From the NCBI GenBank assembly GCA_964459445.1, contig CAYWMP010000088.1, positions 1-23,404 of the forward strand: a stretch of DNA of 23,404 bases. The letters run 5' to 3'. Shown piece by piece: positions 6,817 through 14,259 of the stretch (its first letter is position 1; the number at the start of each line of letters is the position of its first letter). The notes under the pieces were generated by a model. The model saw nothing but the letters and a program-made list of their open reading frames with translations. It did not search any database and was not told where the DNA came from. This DNA comes from CAYWMP01 sp964459445 (GTDB lineage Bacteria; Desulfobacterota; DSM-4660; Desulfatiglandales; HGW-15). Made by a program: the position numbers and the translations under genes.

Positions 6817-8007
6817 CTATGCCTCATTATGAAGGACAAGAGTTACGGCCTCTCCCCCGCCAAGACAAAGGGAAGCCTGGCCCAGTTCTGCGCCGCGCTT
6901 TTTCATAGCATGGATAAGTGTTGTCAAGACCCTTGCCCCACTGGCGCCGATGGGATGTCCCAGGGCGATGGACCCGCCATGAACATTCAGTTTTTCCCCA
7001 TCAATGTTAAGTTCTCGATTAACCGCCACGGAAGAGGAACTGAAAGCCTCGTTGATTTCATGAAGGTCAATATCCTCAACCTTTAGTCCCTCTTTTGCAA
7101 GCACTTTCGGGATGGAGAGTATGGGCGCCACAAGAACATATTTCATGTCCAAACCCGACGAGCCTTGTGCACCGATGCGAACCATGGGTTTGCACCCTAG
7201 GGATTCAGCCTTTTCCTTGGCCATGAGCACAAGGGCTGAGGCACCGTCACTAATTTTAGACGCATTTCCGGCTGTAACCTTTCCTTCCTTTCTGAATGCA
7301 GGTCTGAGTTTGGCTAGACCCTCCGCTGTTGTTAAGGGCCTTCTGAAGGGAATCTCGTCCGCATCAAATATCTGAGGTTCTCCTTTTCTGACCGGAACTT
7401 CAATGGAAACGATTTCTTCCTTAAATTTCCCCTCTTCGATGGCTTTCCACGTCTTCTCATAGGAGCGGAATGAAAAGGTATCCATATCCTCTCGGCTCAC
7501 GCCGTATTTGTCTGCAATCAACTCTGCACTCATGCCCATATGGAAATCATTCACGTGATCCCAGAGCCCGTCGTGAACCATGGCGTCGAGGACCTTTCCG
7601 TTGTTCATTCGGTATCCGTTCCTGGCCTTTTCCAACATGTAGGGACAGAGATTCATGTTCTCCTGTCCTCCCGCCACGACAACGTCCGCATCGCCGCATT
7701 GAATGGCCTGCGCAGCGAGCATGACCGCCTTGAGGCCGGAACCACAGACCTTGTTGACCGTAATGGCCCCCGTATCCCAGGGGAGCCCGGCCTTAATCAT
7801 GGCCTGGCGTGCAGGGTTTTGACCCAAGCCGTGGGGCAAGACACTCCCCATAATGACTTCGTTCACATCCTTGCCTTCAATGCCGGCTCTTTGAAGCGCC
7901 TCCCTGACGACGATCGCCCCTAAATCGTTTGCCGATATGCCTTTCAAAGAACCCCCGAAATCCCCTATGGCTGTCCTACAGGCACTGACAATAACTGCTT
8001 CTTTCAT
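6817..8007 (-). CDS. Acetyl-CoA acetyltransferase (thiolase 2), first gene of the operon
   Basis: A 396-residue thiolase II family enzyme of normal length. Nucleophile Cys88 lies in NKVCGSGLK; later motifs are NEAFSSSSVAV, the GHPIGASGAR block with the catalytic His, and CLGGGEA with the second active-site Cys. The expected reaction is thiolysis of acetoacetyl-CoA (or a slightly longer 3-ketoacyl-CoA). The frame extends 14 codons upstream, but the ATG at 8007 is preceded by GGAAGG and gives the family-typical start MKEAVIVSACRTAIG. It is the promoter-proximal gene of the seven-gene catabolic cluster. It is clearly diverged from thiolase 1 and lacks its 34-residue insert, so the two probably differ in substrate or direction, though the sequence does not show how. 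Confidence 0.94.
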   Translation of the reverse strand: MKEAVIVSACRTAIGDFGGSLKGISANDLGAIVVREALQRAGIEGKDVNEVIMGSVLPHGLGQNPARQAMIKAGLPWDTGAITVNKVCGSGLKAVMLAAQAIQCGDADVVVAGGQENMNLCPYMLEKARNGYRMNNGKVLDAMVHDGLWDHVNDFHMGMSAELIADKYGVSREDMDTFSFRSYEKTWKAIEEGKFKEEIVSIEVPVRKGEPQIFDADEIPFRRPLTTAEGLAKLRPAFRKEGKVTAGNASKISDGASALVLMAKEKAESLGCKPMVRIGAQGSSGLDMKYVLVAPILSIPKVLAKEGLKVEDIDLHEINEAFSSSSVAVNRELNIDGEKLNVHGGSIALGHPIGASGARVLTTLIHAMKKRGAELGQASLCLGGGEAVTLVLHNEA

Positions 8008-8080
8008 GTTTTTTCCTTCCCAGCAGAGCGTTGATATCATTCCTTCCAACGAATCTGCATGTGAAATTATTCTTTAAGAG

Positions 8081-8109
8081 GAGATATATAAAGATACCGT
8101 TTAAGTCAA
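8081..8109 (-). promoter_or_regulatory. Candidate sigma-70 promoter for the catabolic operon
   Basis: On the minus strand, TTGACT (8104-8109) is a 5/6 match to the -35 box. It is followed 17 bases later by TATCTC (8081-8086), or 15 bases later by TATATC (8083-8088), inside an AT-rich tract. It lies about 75 bases before the thiolase 2 start. Plausible but unproven. Confidence 0.35.
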
Positions 8110-8311
8110 GATTTAAAATTGATAGCGAAGAGCCTTTCCAATGGTCATAACTCTCTATTATTGCTTGTAGATTCAATGTGTCGACGATTATTTTTGTGGG
8201 GCTTTCCCGATCGCTTTATGATACGGCACAAACTGTTTACAATGAAGCTTAACTTTAGCTGCCGATGTCATGCAAAGGCAAACCTATCCTTCCCAATACT
8301 CCCTTATTTTC

Positions 8312-8341
8312 TTGACATGTCTCGGGACTGGCCGATAGTTT
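8312..8341 (+). promoter_or_regulatory. Candidate sigma-70 promoter for aminotransferase-kinase pair
   Basis: A perfect -35 TTGACA (8312-8317) is followed after 18 bases by a weak -10 TAGTTT (8336-8341). It would leave a leader of about 115 bases before the aminotransferase ATG. The weak -10 and long leader keep confidence low. Confidence 0.3.
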
Positions 8342-8464
8342 TAAAGATAGGCCTTTCATTTCAGCCTACGTACCCATTACACTTTTTTTGTTTAGAATTA
8401 ACAAAATCCCAATAATCTGAAAATATTCTAGGGATCTTAATCTGTAAAGGAAAGAGGTAGCCTC

Positions 8465-9775
8465 ATGAATCCACTCGCACAGGAACTCAATGAAATTATA
8501 AAAGAAACGAACCAACCTGTTTACGACATGCTATCGGAGGTCGGCAAAAACCTCTTTTTTCCAAAAGGCATCCTGTCGCAGGGTGCGGAAGCCAAAGAAA
8601 AGGCCCACCGTTTCAATGCGACAATTGGTATGGCCACCGAGAAGGGGCGAACTATGCATCTCCCCTCCGTCATGGCAAAGGTCAGCGGATTGGAGCCGGA
8701 GGAGGCACTCACCTACGCCTCATCATTCGGCGATAAGCCCTTGAGAGATGCCTGGAAGGAATCCATTTTGCGGAAGAATCCTTCCCTTAAAGGGAAAAGC
8801 ATCAGTCTTCCAGTCATCACAAACGCCATCACCCATGGTCTGAGCGTTATTTCCGATATGTGGGTAGACCCGGGAAATACCATCATCCTTCCGGACAAGA
8901 TGTGGGGCAACTACAATATGATATTCACCGTTCGGCGGGGGGCACGAATCGTTCATTTCCCCCTTTTTTCCAAGGATGGGCGATTTAACTTGGAAGGGTT
9001 TGAGGCGCGCGTCCTTGAGGAAGCCAAGGAGAACAACAAACTCATCCTTATCTTGAATTTTCCGAACAATCCTACGGGTTACTCCATTACAGCATCCGAG
9101 GCCGACGATATCGCCACGATCCTATCGAATGTGACAAATGGCGGAACAAATGTCATCGCTGTGACGGATGACGCCTATTTCGGCCTTTTCTATGAGAATG
9201 ACGTATTTAAAGAGTCAATCTTTACCAGACTTCTGGACAAAAACGAGCGGCTTCTGGCCATCAAATTGGACGCAGGCACCAAGGAAGATTATATATGGGG
9301 ATTGAGGGTGGGTTTTCTCACCTACGGATCCTGCCTTGGGAATGGAAGCGCTGCCTTCTATGAGGCCCTTGAAAGAAAGACAGCGGGGGCTGTGAGGGGG
9401 TCCATTTCCAACGCATCCCATTTGAGCCAAACCATTCTCCTCAAATCCCTTCAATCTGAGGGTTACGATGCAGAAAAGCAAGAGAAGTTCGAAATCATGA
9501 AAGAGCGTGCCCTGGAGGTCAAGAGGGTTCTCGCGGATTCAAAATACGATGAAGCCTGGGTCCCCTACCCTTTTAACTCGGGCTATTTTATGTGTCTCAT
9601 GTTGAAAACTGTTGAGGCGGAGACCCTCCGGGTTCACCTACTTGAAAAATACGGCATCGGACTTATAGCCTTAGGTGAGAGGGATCTTCGAGTGGCCTTT
9701 TCATGTATCGAAAAGGAAGATGTCCAAGAACTCTTTAACACCCTCCTCCAAGGAGTGAAAGACCTGGAATCCTGA
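8465..9775 (+). CDS. Class I/II PLP-dependent aminotransferase, substrate unknown
   Basis: A 436-residue fold-type I aminotransferase. Cofactor-binding features are visible in order: NFPNNPTGY (198-206), whose Asn contacts the pyridoxal ring; DDAYFG (235-240), giving the Asp and Tyr that bind PLP; and Lys273 in DAGTKEDYIWGLRVGF as the probable Schiff-base lysine. Arg281 sits in the position of the phosphate-side arginine. The active-site block differs from the standard SxSKxxxxPGxRxG, which places it away from the well-known AspC and HisC branches; the amino acid substrate cannot be read from sequence. GAGGT precedes the ATG at a normal distance. The next gene, a histidine kinase, begins 2 bases after the stop, so the two are co-expressed. 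A catabolic or sensing role for amino acids is only a guess. Confidence 0.9.
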   Translation: MNPLAQELNEIIKETNQPVYDMLSEVGKNLFFPKGILSQGAEAKEKAHRFNATIGMATEKGRTMHLPSVMAKVSGLEPEEALTYASSFGDKPLRDAWKESILRKNPSLKGKSISLPVITNAITHGLSVISDMWVDPGNTIILPDKMWGNYNMIFTVRRGARIVHFPLFSKDGRFNLEGFEARVLEEAKENNKLILILNFPNNPTGYSITASEADDIATILSNVTNGGTNVIAVTDDAYFGLFYENDVFKESIFTRLLDKNERLLAIKLDAGTKEDYIWGLRVGFLTYGSCLGNGSAAFYEALERKTAGAVRGSISNASHLSQTILLKSLQSEGYDAEKQEKFEIMKERALEVKRVLADSKYDEAWVPYPFNSGYFMCLMLKTVEAETLRVHLLEKYGIGLIALGERDLRVAFSCIEKEDVQELFNTLLQGVKDLES

Positions 9776-9777
9776 AG

Positions 9778-11595
9778 ATGTGGAAAGACAGCAAACAACT
9801 CACGAAAATTATACGAAGTGCGGAATGGGCAAAGGCTTGCCAGGACGATGATACTTTCTGGAACTTCGTCGTCGAGTGGATTAAGAGGGATATTCTCCCG
9901 GATTTTCTGACCGAGGTGACGCACCAGGTCGACGAAATCATCGACATGACGCCTGATTTGCCGGAACCCGACCTCTTTGGGAAGGCCACAGAGCATATGG
10001 TGGAGTTCCTTGGCGCTCACTCGGCTTCTGTGCGTATCTACGACCCGCAGACAGCCCATATGCTTTCCTACGGCTCATTCCCATCAAAGGAAGATACCCG
10101 AGAAACTTACATCCCACTGGAAGGCAGCGTTGCCGGTGAGGTAGTAAAAACCCATCGAACTTACCTGGTTCCCAATATCCTCAAAGAGACCCTTTATCAG
10201 GACAAAAATATCATTGAGCGCAAAGGGACCTATTCCTTGATGGCCGTTCCCCTGGGAATCCCTCGCTTTTTTCCCAACGAACGGGACATGGTCGGGGTTA
10301 TTCAGATTTATTATCACGAAAAGAATCGAACCTTTACACCCCTGGAAATTCAGGTGGCCGAAGTGATGGCCAGGAGACTTAGTTTTGTAATCGCAAGGAA
10401 AAAGATCTTTTCCATGCATATGGTAAACGAAAAAAAGGAGGATATTGTTCGGCAGATTTTTTTGAAACTGGGTACCAGGGGTGGTGTCAAGATGAAGGAG
10501 GTATTCAATCGGGTCATTCCCGAACTGGTGGAGATTATCAATATCCAAAGCTGCGCGCTCTTTTCAGTGAGCGAGGACTTTGACCAGGTGGTTTTAGAGG
10601 CAGGCTACCCGGATCAGGTAGAGTATCATGGAATTGGGAAGACCTTTGCGCTGGATAGCGAACCGGTCTTCGAGGTGATTTTAAACTTGAGGCATTACAA
10701 AAAGGATTCCCCCTATGAAATGGTTACGCCTTCCTATGTCCTGGTGATGGATCCGCAGAAAAGCGAGCTTGTATCCCAGACCGTAAAAAAATTCTCTCTC
10801 GAGCGCAACATCAATTCAATCCTTTACGTGCCCCTGAGTGTGGGAGAAGATGTCACCCATTTTATGACCTTTGACGCTCTGGATCAGAGGCAGCGTTATT
10901 CCGAGGGCGAAATCGAGATTTTTTTGTTCTTGGGTCAGGAATTGATGAAGGCCCAGAGGATGGAACGTCTTGATGATATCCTTCATGACTTTAAAAATCC
11001 TGCAATCGCCACCGCAGGTTTTGCTAGAAGACTCAGCCGGCTCCTTGAACGAAATGATGTAAACAAAGACGATCCCAAGGTCAAAAAATATGTGAGCATC
11101 CTTCTGGAAGAAACAAGCAGATTGCAGGAAATGGCTATGAGCCTCTATCATGTGGGAGAAGAGCAAATCGTCGACCTGAATGAGATCCTCAGGAACCGAT
11201 TTGAAATCAACAGGGAGGCCATCAGAGAACAACTAAAGCAAAATGTGACCCTGAAGGAGGAACCCTTTGCAGATCCCCTTTACGTAAGCGGCTATCTTCT
11301 TCATATAGAACGTGTGCTGGACAACGTCTTGAATAATGCAACCAATGCCATTCCTTTACAGGGTGGCATCCTAGCTATTCGGAGCTTTGAAGAGGGAAAA
11401 TGGGCCTGCGTAGAGATTACAAATACAGGTCAGATCTCGGAGGAGGAAAGACGTCGGCTCATTCAAGGAGAGGGTCGAGGCCGGGGTCTATATATCATCC
11501 ATCGCATCATCCAGTCCCTTAAAGGCAAGATCGACATCCGTGTCGGCAGGGACACGACTACGCTGATTGTCCGCCTGCCTCTGCAAAAGAAGTGA
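9778..11595 (+). CDS. Soluble sensor histidine kinase with two GAF domains
   Basis: A 605-residue protein with no membrane segment. Residues 1-60 are helical and unassigned, GAF domain 1 spans about 65-208 and GAF domain 2 about 237-395. A dimerisation/phosphoacceptor helix follows with His403 in LHDFKNPAIATAGF. The ATPase N-box is NVLNNATNAI (516-524, with Asn520 the likely Mg ligand), and a G-rich lid GEGRGRGLYII (564-574) is present. The usual DxGxG box reads NTGQI (549-553), so the adenine-contacting Asp is Asn; many working kinases share this change. It would sense a small cytoplasmic ligand and phosphorylate a response regulator, but none is encoded beside it. The start is 2 bases after the aminotransferase stop, and AAGGAG lies upstream inside that gene. 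The kinase call is firm; ligand and partner are unknown. Confidence 0.9.
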   Translation: MWKDSKQLTKIIRSAEWAKACQDDDTFWNFVVEWIKRDILPDFLTEVTHQVDEIIDMTPDLPEPDLFGKATEHMVEFLGAHSASVRIYDPQTAHMLSYGSFPSKEDTRETYIPLEGSVAGEVVKTHRTYLVPNILKETLYQDKNIIERKGTYSLMAVPLGIPRFFPNERDMVGVIQIYYHEKNRTFTPLEIQVAEVMARRLSFVIARKKIFSMHMVNEKKEDIVRQIFLKLGTRGGVKMKEVFNRVIPELVEIINIQSCALFSVSEDFDQVVLEAGYPDQVEYHGIGKTFALDSEPVFEVILNLRHYKKDSPYEMVTPSYVLVMDPQKSELVSQTVKKFSLERNINSILYVPLSVGEDVTHFMTFDALDQRQRYSEGEIEIFLFLGQELMKAQRMERLDDILHDFKNPAIATAGFARRLSRLLERNDVNKDDPKVKKYVSILLEETSRLQEMAMSLYHVGEEQIVDLNEILRNRFEINREAIREQLKQNVTLKEEPFADPLYVSGYLLHIERVLDNVLNNATNAIPLQGGILAIRSFEEGKWACVEITNTGQISEEERRRLIQGEGRGRGLYIIHRIIQSLKGKIDIRVGRDTTTLIVRLPLQKK

Positions 11596-11655
11596 CTAAA
11601 GTGAGACCTCTGCAAAACGCTCCCTTTTGCAGAGGCCTCAAAGTGTCTAAAGTGA
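11590..11655 (+). repeat. Tandem AAGTGNCTAAAGTGA repeats, left end of convergent gap
   Basis: AAGTGACTAAAGTGA (11590-11604) and AAGTGTCTAAAGTGA (11641-11655) differ at one position. The first copy overlaps the last codon and the stop codon of the histidine kinase gene. Related copies in the opposite orientation lie at the other end of the gap. Confidence 0.6.
11607..11635 (+). terminator. Strong hairpin, possible terminator without T-run
   Basis: CCTCTGCAAAA (11607-11617) pairs perfectly with TTTTGCAGAGG (11625-11635) across a 7-base loop, and four more pairs form beyond one mismatch (11602-11605 with 11637-11640). No T-run follows on either strand, so it may be a repeat element or mRNA-end stabiliser rather than a true intrinsic terminator. 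The word CCTCTGCAAAA also occurs at 11578-11588, inside the kinase gene end. Confidence 0.45.
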
Positions 11656-11687
11656 TTTCCCCCTTCAACCCCTTTACCAAGTGCTCT

Positions 11688-11783
11688 GATTCGCAATTGC
11701 TATGACCTATTTCCAAGGGTTCGCCCACACCCCAACACCTCCAAGGGGGAGGTCAGGGAAGTGGCGGTTCGGCAATTGGAATC
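11688..11783. repeat. Nested palindromic element (MITE/REP-like)
   Basis: Outer arms GATTC-G-CAATTGC (11688-11700) and GCAATTGGAATC (11772-11783) are complementary apart from one bulged base. Inside lies the hairpin ACCTCC/GGAGGT (11737-11742 with 11748-11753). The whole could fold as a cruciform of about 96 bases. No transposase or flanking target duplication is visible. Confidence 0.4.
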
Positions 11784-11856
11784 GCATTTACGAAACATTG
11801 CACTAAGTCTATAGGTGATTAGCCATTCGCTCAAATGGCCGGTATTGGCCTTTACA

Positions 11857-11898
11857 ACTTTAGGCACTTTAGTTCACTCTAGATCATTTTAGTCACTT
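11857..11898 (-). repeat. CTAAAGTG-type repeats, right end of convergent gap, inverted to the left set
   Basis: Read on the minus strand this stretch is AAGTGACTAAAATGA, then AGTGAACTAAAGTGCCTAAA, i.e. degenerate copies of a 9-10-base unit. The copy at 11884-11898 is a 14/15 reverse-complement match to 11590-11604. Both sets therefore start at their own gene's stop codon and point inward. Confidence 0.55.
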
Positions 11899-11907
11899 CT
11901 ACTGATT

Positions 11908-14259
11908 CTACTGAGAATAATCCATATCAAACTGGGAGAATTGGCCGCTCTTGGCGGTTTGGGGTTTGGGGGTATAGGTATTCGGTTCTGTGCCCTCCTT
12001 AAAGGCCTGGAAGATCGTTTTGTCAGAATAGGGGCTGGCCAAAAGTCCCGTCTTCGCGTCAATCTTGGCAAACACGACGCCCTCTGGTATTTGAAAATCC
12101 TCTACGGGACGTCCTTTCAGGGTTTCGTCCATAAAGTGAAGCCATATGGGGCTTGCAGCCCTCGAACCCGTCTCGCCTTTTCCCATGGGTTTTCGATCGT
12201 CATAGCCGACCCAAACGCCGGTTACCAGGCCCGGTGTAAACCCCATAAACCACGCGTCTCTAAGATCATTGGTGGTTCCGGTTTTCCCGGCCGCCGGCCT
12301 TTTGAGGGCCTTTATCCTCCAACCGGTCCCCTCTTTGACAACCGCCTTCAGTATATCGGTCATCACACAAGCGGTCTCCTTTGAAATGGATTCTTGAAGG
12401 TTCGGTTGATTCTCTTCAACAATGCGGCCACTCCGGTCTTCGATCCTGTCTATAAAAAAGGGTTCGACCAGCATGCCTCCGTTTGCAAAAGCCGTATAGG
12501 CCTTGGTAATCTCTGCCAGGGACAGGCCAGACGACCCCAGCGCCAGCGAAAGATCCGGGCTTAGATCAGACTTAATCCCCATTTTCCTTGCGTATTCTAT
12601 GGTTCGGTTAATGCCGATCGCTCTGAGTATTTTCACGGTAATGACGTTTCTTGATTTAATCAAGGCGTTACGAAAGAGCGTCGGGCCAAAAAATTTTTCT
12701 TTATAGTTTTTTGGCTTCCACACCTCTTTTTCAGGATTCATGGTGGAGATGTAGGGCGCATCAATAATGACGCTGGCCGGGTTCATCCCCCAATCAAGGG
12801 CGGCGGCATATATGATCGGCTTAAAGGCGGAGCCAGGTTGGCGCCGTGATTGAATGGCCCGGTTGAATTGGCTAACGCCAAAATCGCGACCCCCGACCAT
12901 AGCTCTCACTCTCCCGGAGTCGGCCTCCACGCTGATTAATGCGCTCTGCACCAGAGGTTTCTGCTCCAGGGAGAGGTTCCAATCATAGGGATAATCTCCT
13001 CCCTCCTCCAACCTCACAAGAATCACATCCCCCCTATCAAAAACGCTGCCGGGCTTCCTGAGGCTTGATTCGTAGTATGGGACCTCAGGGTCGGGCTTCC
13101 GGGCCCATTTCATTTTCTTATAGTTTATGAGGCCGATTTGATCCCCAAGGCTGATGACCAGTTTCTTCTCCCGATCATCCACCTCTTCTACGATGGCCTC
13201 GACAATACTTCCTATGGCAGGCGGCTCTTTAAGAAATGCTTCCAACCTTTTACTTTTGAAGGGCTCTATTTCCTCTTCCGGGAGGCGACGGAGGGGACCT
13301 CTGTAACCTTCTCTCTTGTCCAGTTCCAGGACACCCTTTTTAATGGCCTCCTGGGCAGCACGTTGCATCTGGAAATTGAGTGTGGTGTAAACCTTGAGCC
13401 CACCCCTGTACAAAAGTTCTCGTCCATATTGTTTTTCCAGGTACCTTCGAACGTGTTCTGCAAAATAGGGGGCCTTCTCAAAGACATTCTCGCCGGCCTC
13501 ATTAATCTCAATTCGCTCATCGAGGGCTTCCATTTCCTGTTCTGGGGTGATATAGCCCTCTTCCCTCATCCTCTCAAGGACGTATTTCTGTCTGGCCTTG
13601 GCTCTGTCAAAATGGGTAATCATTGAATAACGGCTTGGGGCCTGGGGCAAGCCCGCAAGCATAGCAGACTCTGCAACGCCCAGCTCCTTTGCGCTTTTAT
13701 TGAAATAGGTTCTTGCGGCGGCCTCAACGCCATAGGCGCCGTGACCCAAATAGATTTGATTGAGATAGAGGAATAGGATTTTTTCCTTTGAAAAGTTCTT
13801 TTCTATTTGAAGGGAAAGCGTCGCCTCTCTGACTTTTCTTCGATAGGTCTTTTCTGGATTTTTCAATAGCAGAGACTTTGTCACCTGTTGCGTGATGGTG
13901 CTCCCGCCCTGTTCGATTTTACCCGCCATTAGATTTTTTGTGAAAGCCCTGAAAATGCTAGGAATGTCCACGCCTTCGTGTTTAAAAAACCGGGCGTCTT
14001 CAGCGGCAATAAAGGCGTGAATAAGATGGTCCGGGGCCTCCTCAAGAGGTATGACTATTCGCTTTTCATCCCAGAGTCTTCCAATGACCTGACCATCTTC
14101 GCTGAAGATTTCGGTTATGATAGGCGGATTGTATTCCTTTAGAGAACCGATATAGGGAAGGTTGCTGGACCAGACATACCATAGCACGGCCCCCGTGGAG
14201 ATCATCCCCAGGATAATGATCAAACCCGCCCATATGCCATACTTAAGGACTCTCTTCAC
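11908..14259 (-). CDS. mrcA: Penicillin-binding protein 1A-type bifunctional transglycosylase/transpeptidase
   Basis: A 783-residue class A penicillin-binding protein that polymerises and cross-links peptidoglycan in the periplasm. It has one N-terminal membrane anchor (about 8-30). The GT51 glycosyltransferase domain has the catalytic Glu in AAEDARFFKHEG (Glu87) and the GGSTITQQ motif (118-125). An intervening OB-like insert (about 320-430) is typical of the PBP1A branch. The transpeptidase domain has SAFK (477-480, nucleophile Ser477), SRN (536-538) and KTGTT (659-663). All catalytic motifs are intact. The start codon overlaps the stop of comM by 4 bases (ATGA), implying translational coupling in one transcript. 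The C-terminal tail is Pro/Gln-rich and probably disordered. The family call is secure; mrcA is used in the sense of PBP1A orthologue. Confidence 0.95.
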   Translation of the reverse strand: MKRVLKYGIWAGLIIILGMISTGAVLWYVWSSNLPYIGSLKEYNPPIITEIFSEDGQVIGRLWDEKRIVIPLEEAPDHLIHAFIAAEDARFFKHEGVDIPSIFRAFTKNLMAGKIEQGGSTITQQVTKSLLLKNPEKTYRRKVREATLSLQIEKNFSKEKILFLYLNQIYLGHGAYGVEAAARTYFNKSAKELGVAESAMLAGLPQAPSRYSMITHFDRAKARQKYVLERMREEGYITPEQEMEALDERIEINEAGENVFEKAPYFAEHVRRYLEKQYGRELLYRGGLKVYTTLNFQMQRAAQEAIKKGVLELDKREGYRGPLRRLPEEEIEPFKSKRLEAFLKEPPAIGSIVEAIVEEVDDREKKLVISLGDQIGLINYKKMKWARKPDPEVPYYESSLRKPGSVFDRGDVILVRLEEGGDYPYDWNLSLEQKPLVQSALISVEADSGRVRAMVGGRDFGVSQFNRAIQSRRQPGSAFKPIIYAAALDWGMNPASVIIDAPYISTMNPEKEVWKPKNYKEKFFGPTLFRNALIKSRNVITVKILRAIGINRTIEYARKMGIKSDLSPDLSLALGSSGLSLAEITKAYTAFANGGMLVEPFFIDRIEDRSGRIVEENQPNLQESISKETACVMTDILKAVVKEGTGWRIKALKRPAAGKTGTTNDLRDAWFMGFTPGLVTGVWVGYDDRKPMGKGETGSRAASPIWLHFMDETLKGRPVEDFQIPEGVVFAKIDAKTGLLASPYSDKTIFQAFKEGTEPNTYTPKPQTAKSGQFSQFDMDYSQ

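Larger units (their letters stand above)
8008..8464. other. Divergent intergenic region between the catabolic operon and the aminotransferase gene
   Basis: A 457-base AT-rich gap between divergent transcripts. I see one candidate promoter in each direction (listed separately) and the 8-base palindrome GACATGTC (8314-8321) overlapping the plus-strand -35. No gene, RNA gene or convincing regulator-type long palindrome is visible. Short open frames here lack ribosome binding sites. Confidence 0.6.
11596..11907. other. Convergent intergenic region packed with short repeats
   Basis: A 312-base gap between the histidine kinase and penicillin-binding protein genes, which converge. No gene is supported. 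It contains CTAAAGTG-type repeats at both ends in opposite orientation, a strong hairpin (11607-11635), a nested palindromic centre (11688-11783) and a small hairpin GCCATT/AATGGC (11822-11839). No hairpin is followed by a clear T-run, so the intrinsic terminators expected here are not obvious. Confidence 0.65.

Noticed and set aside
6734..6817. 28-codon N-terminal extension of thiolase 1
   Set aside because: A good ribosome binding site sits before the internal ATG at 6733, and the thiolase fold starts exactly there.
8312..8345. Possible sigma-54 promoter around CTGGCCGATAGTTTT
   Set aside because: The -12 element lacks the required GC, and the spacing does not match TGGCAC-N5-TTGC.
11596..11907. 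Complete insertion sequence or CRISPR array in the convergent gap
   Set aside because: There is no transposase frame, no regular repeat-spacer pattern and no cas genes; the repeats are short and degenerate.
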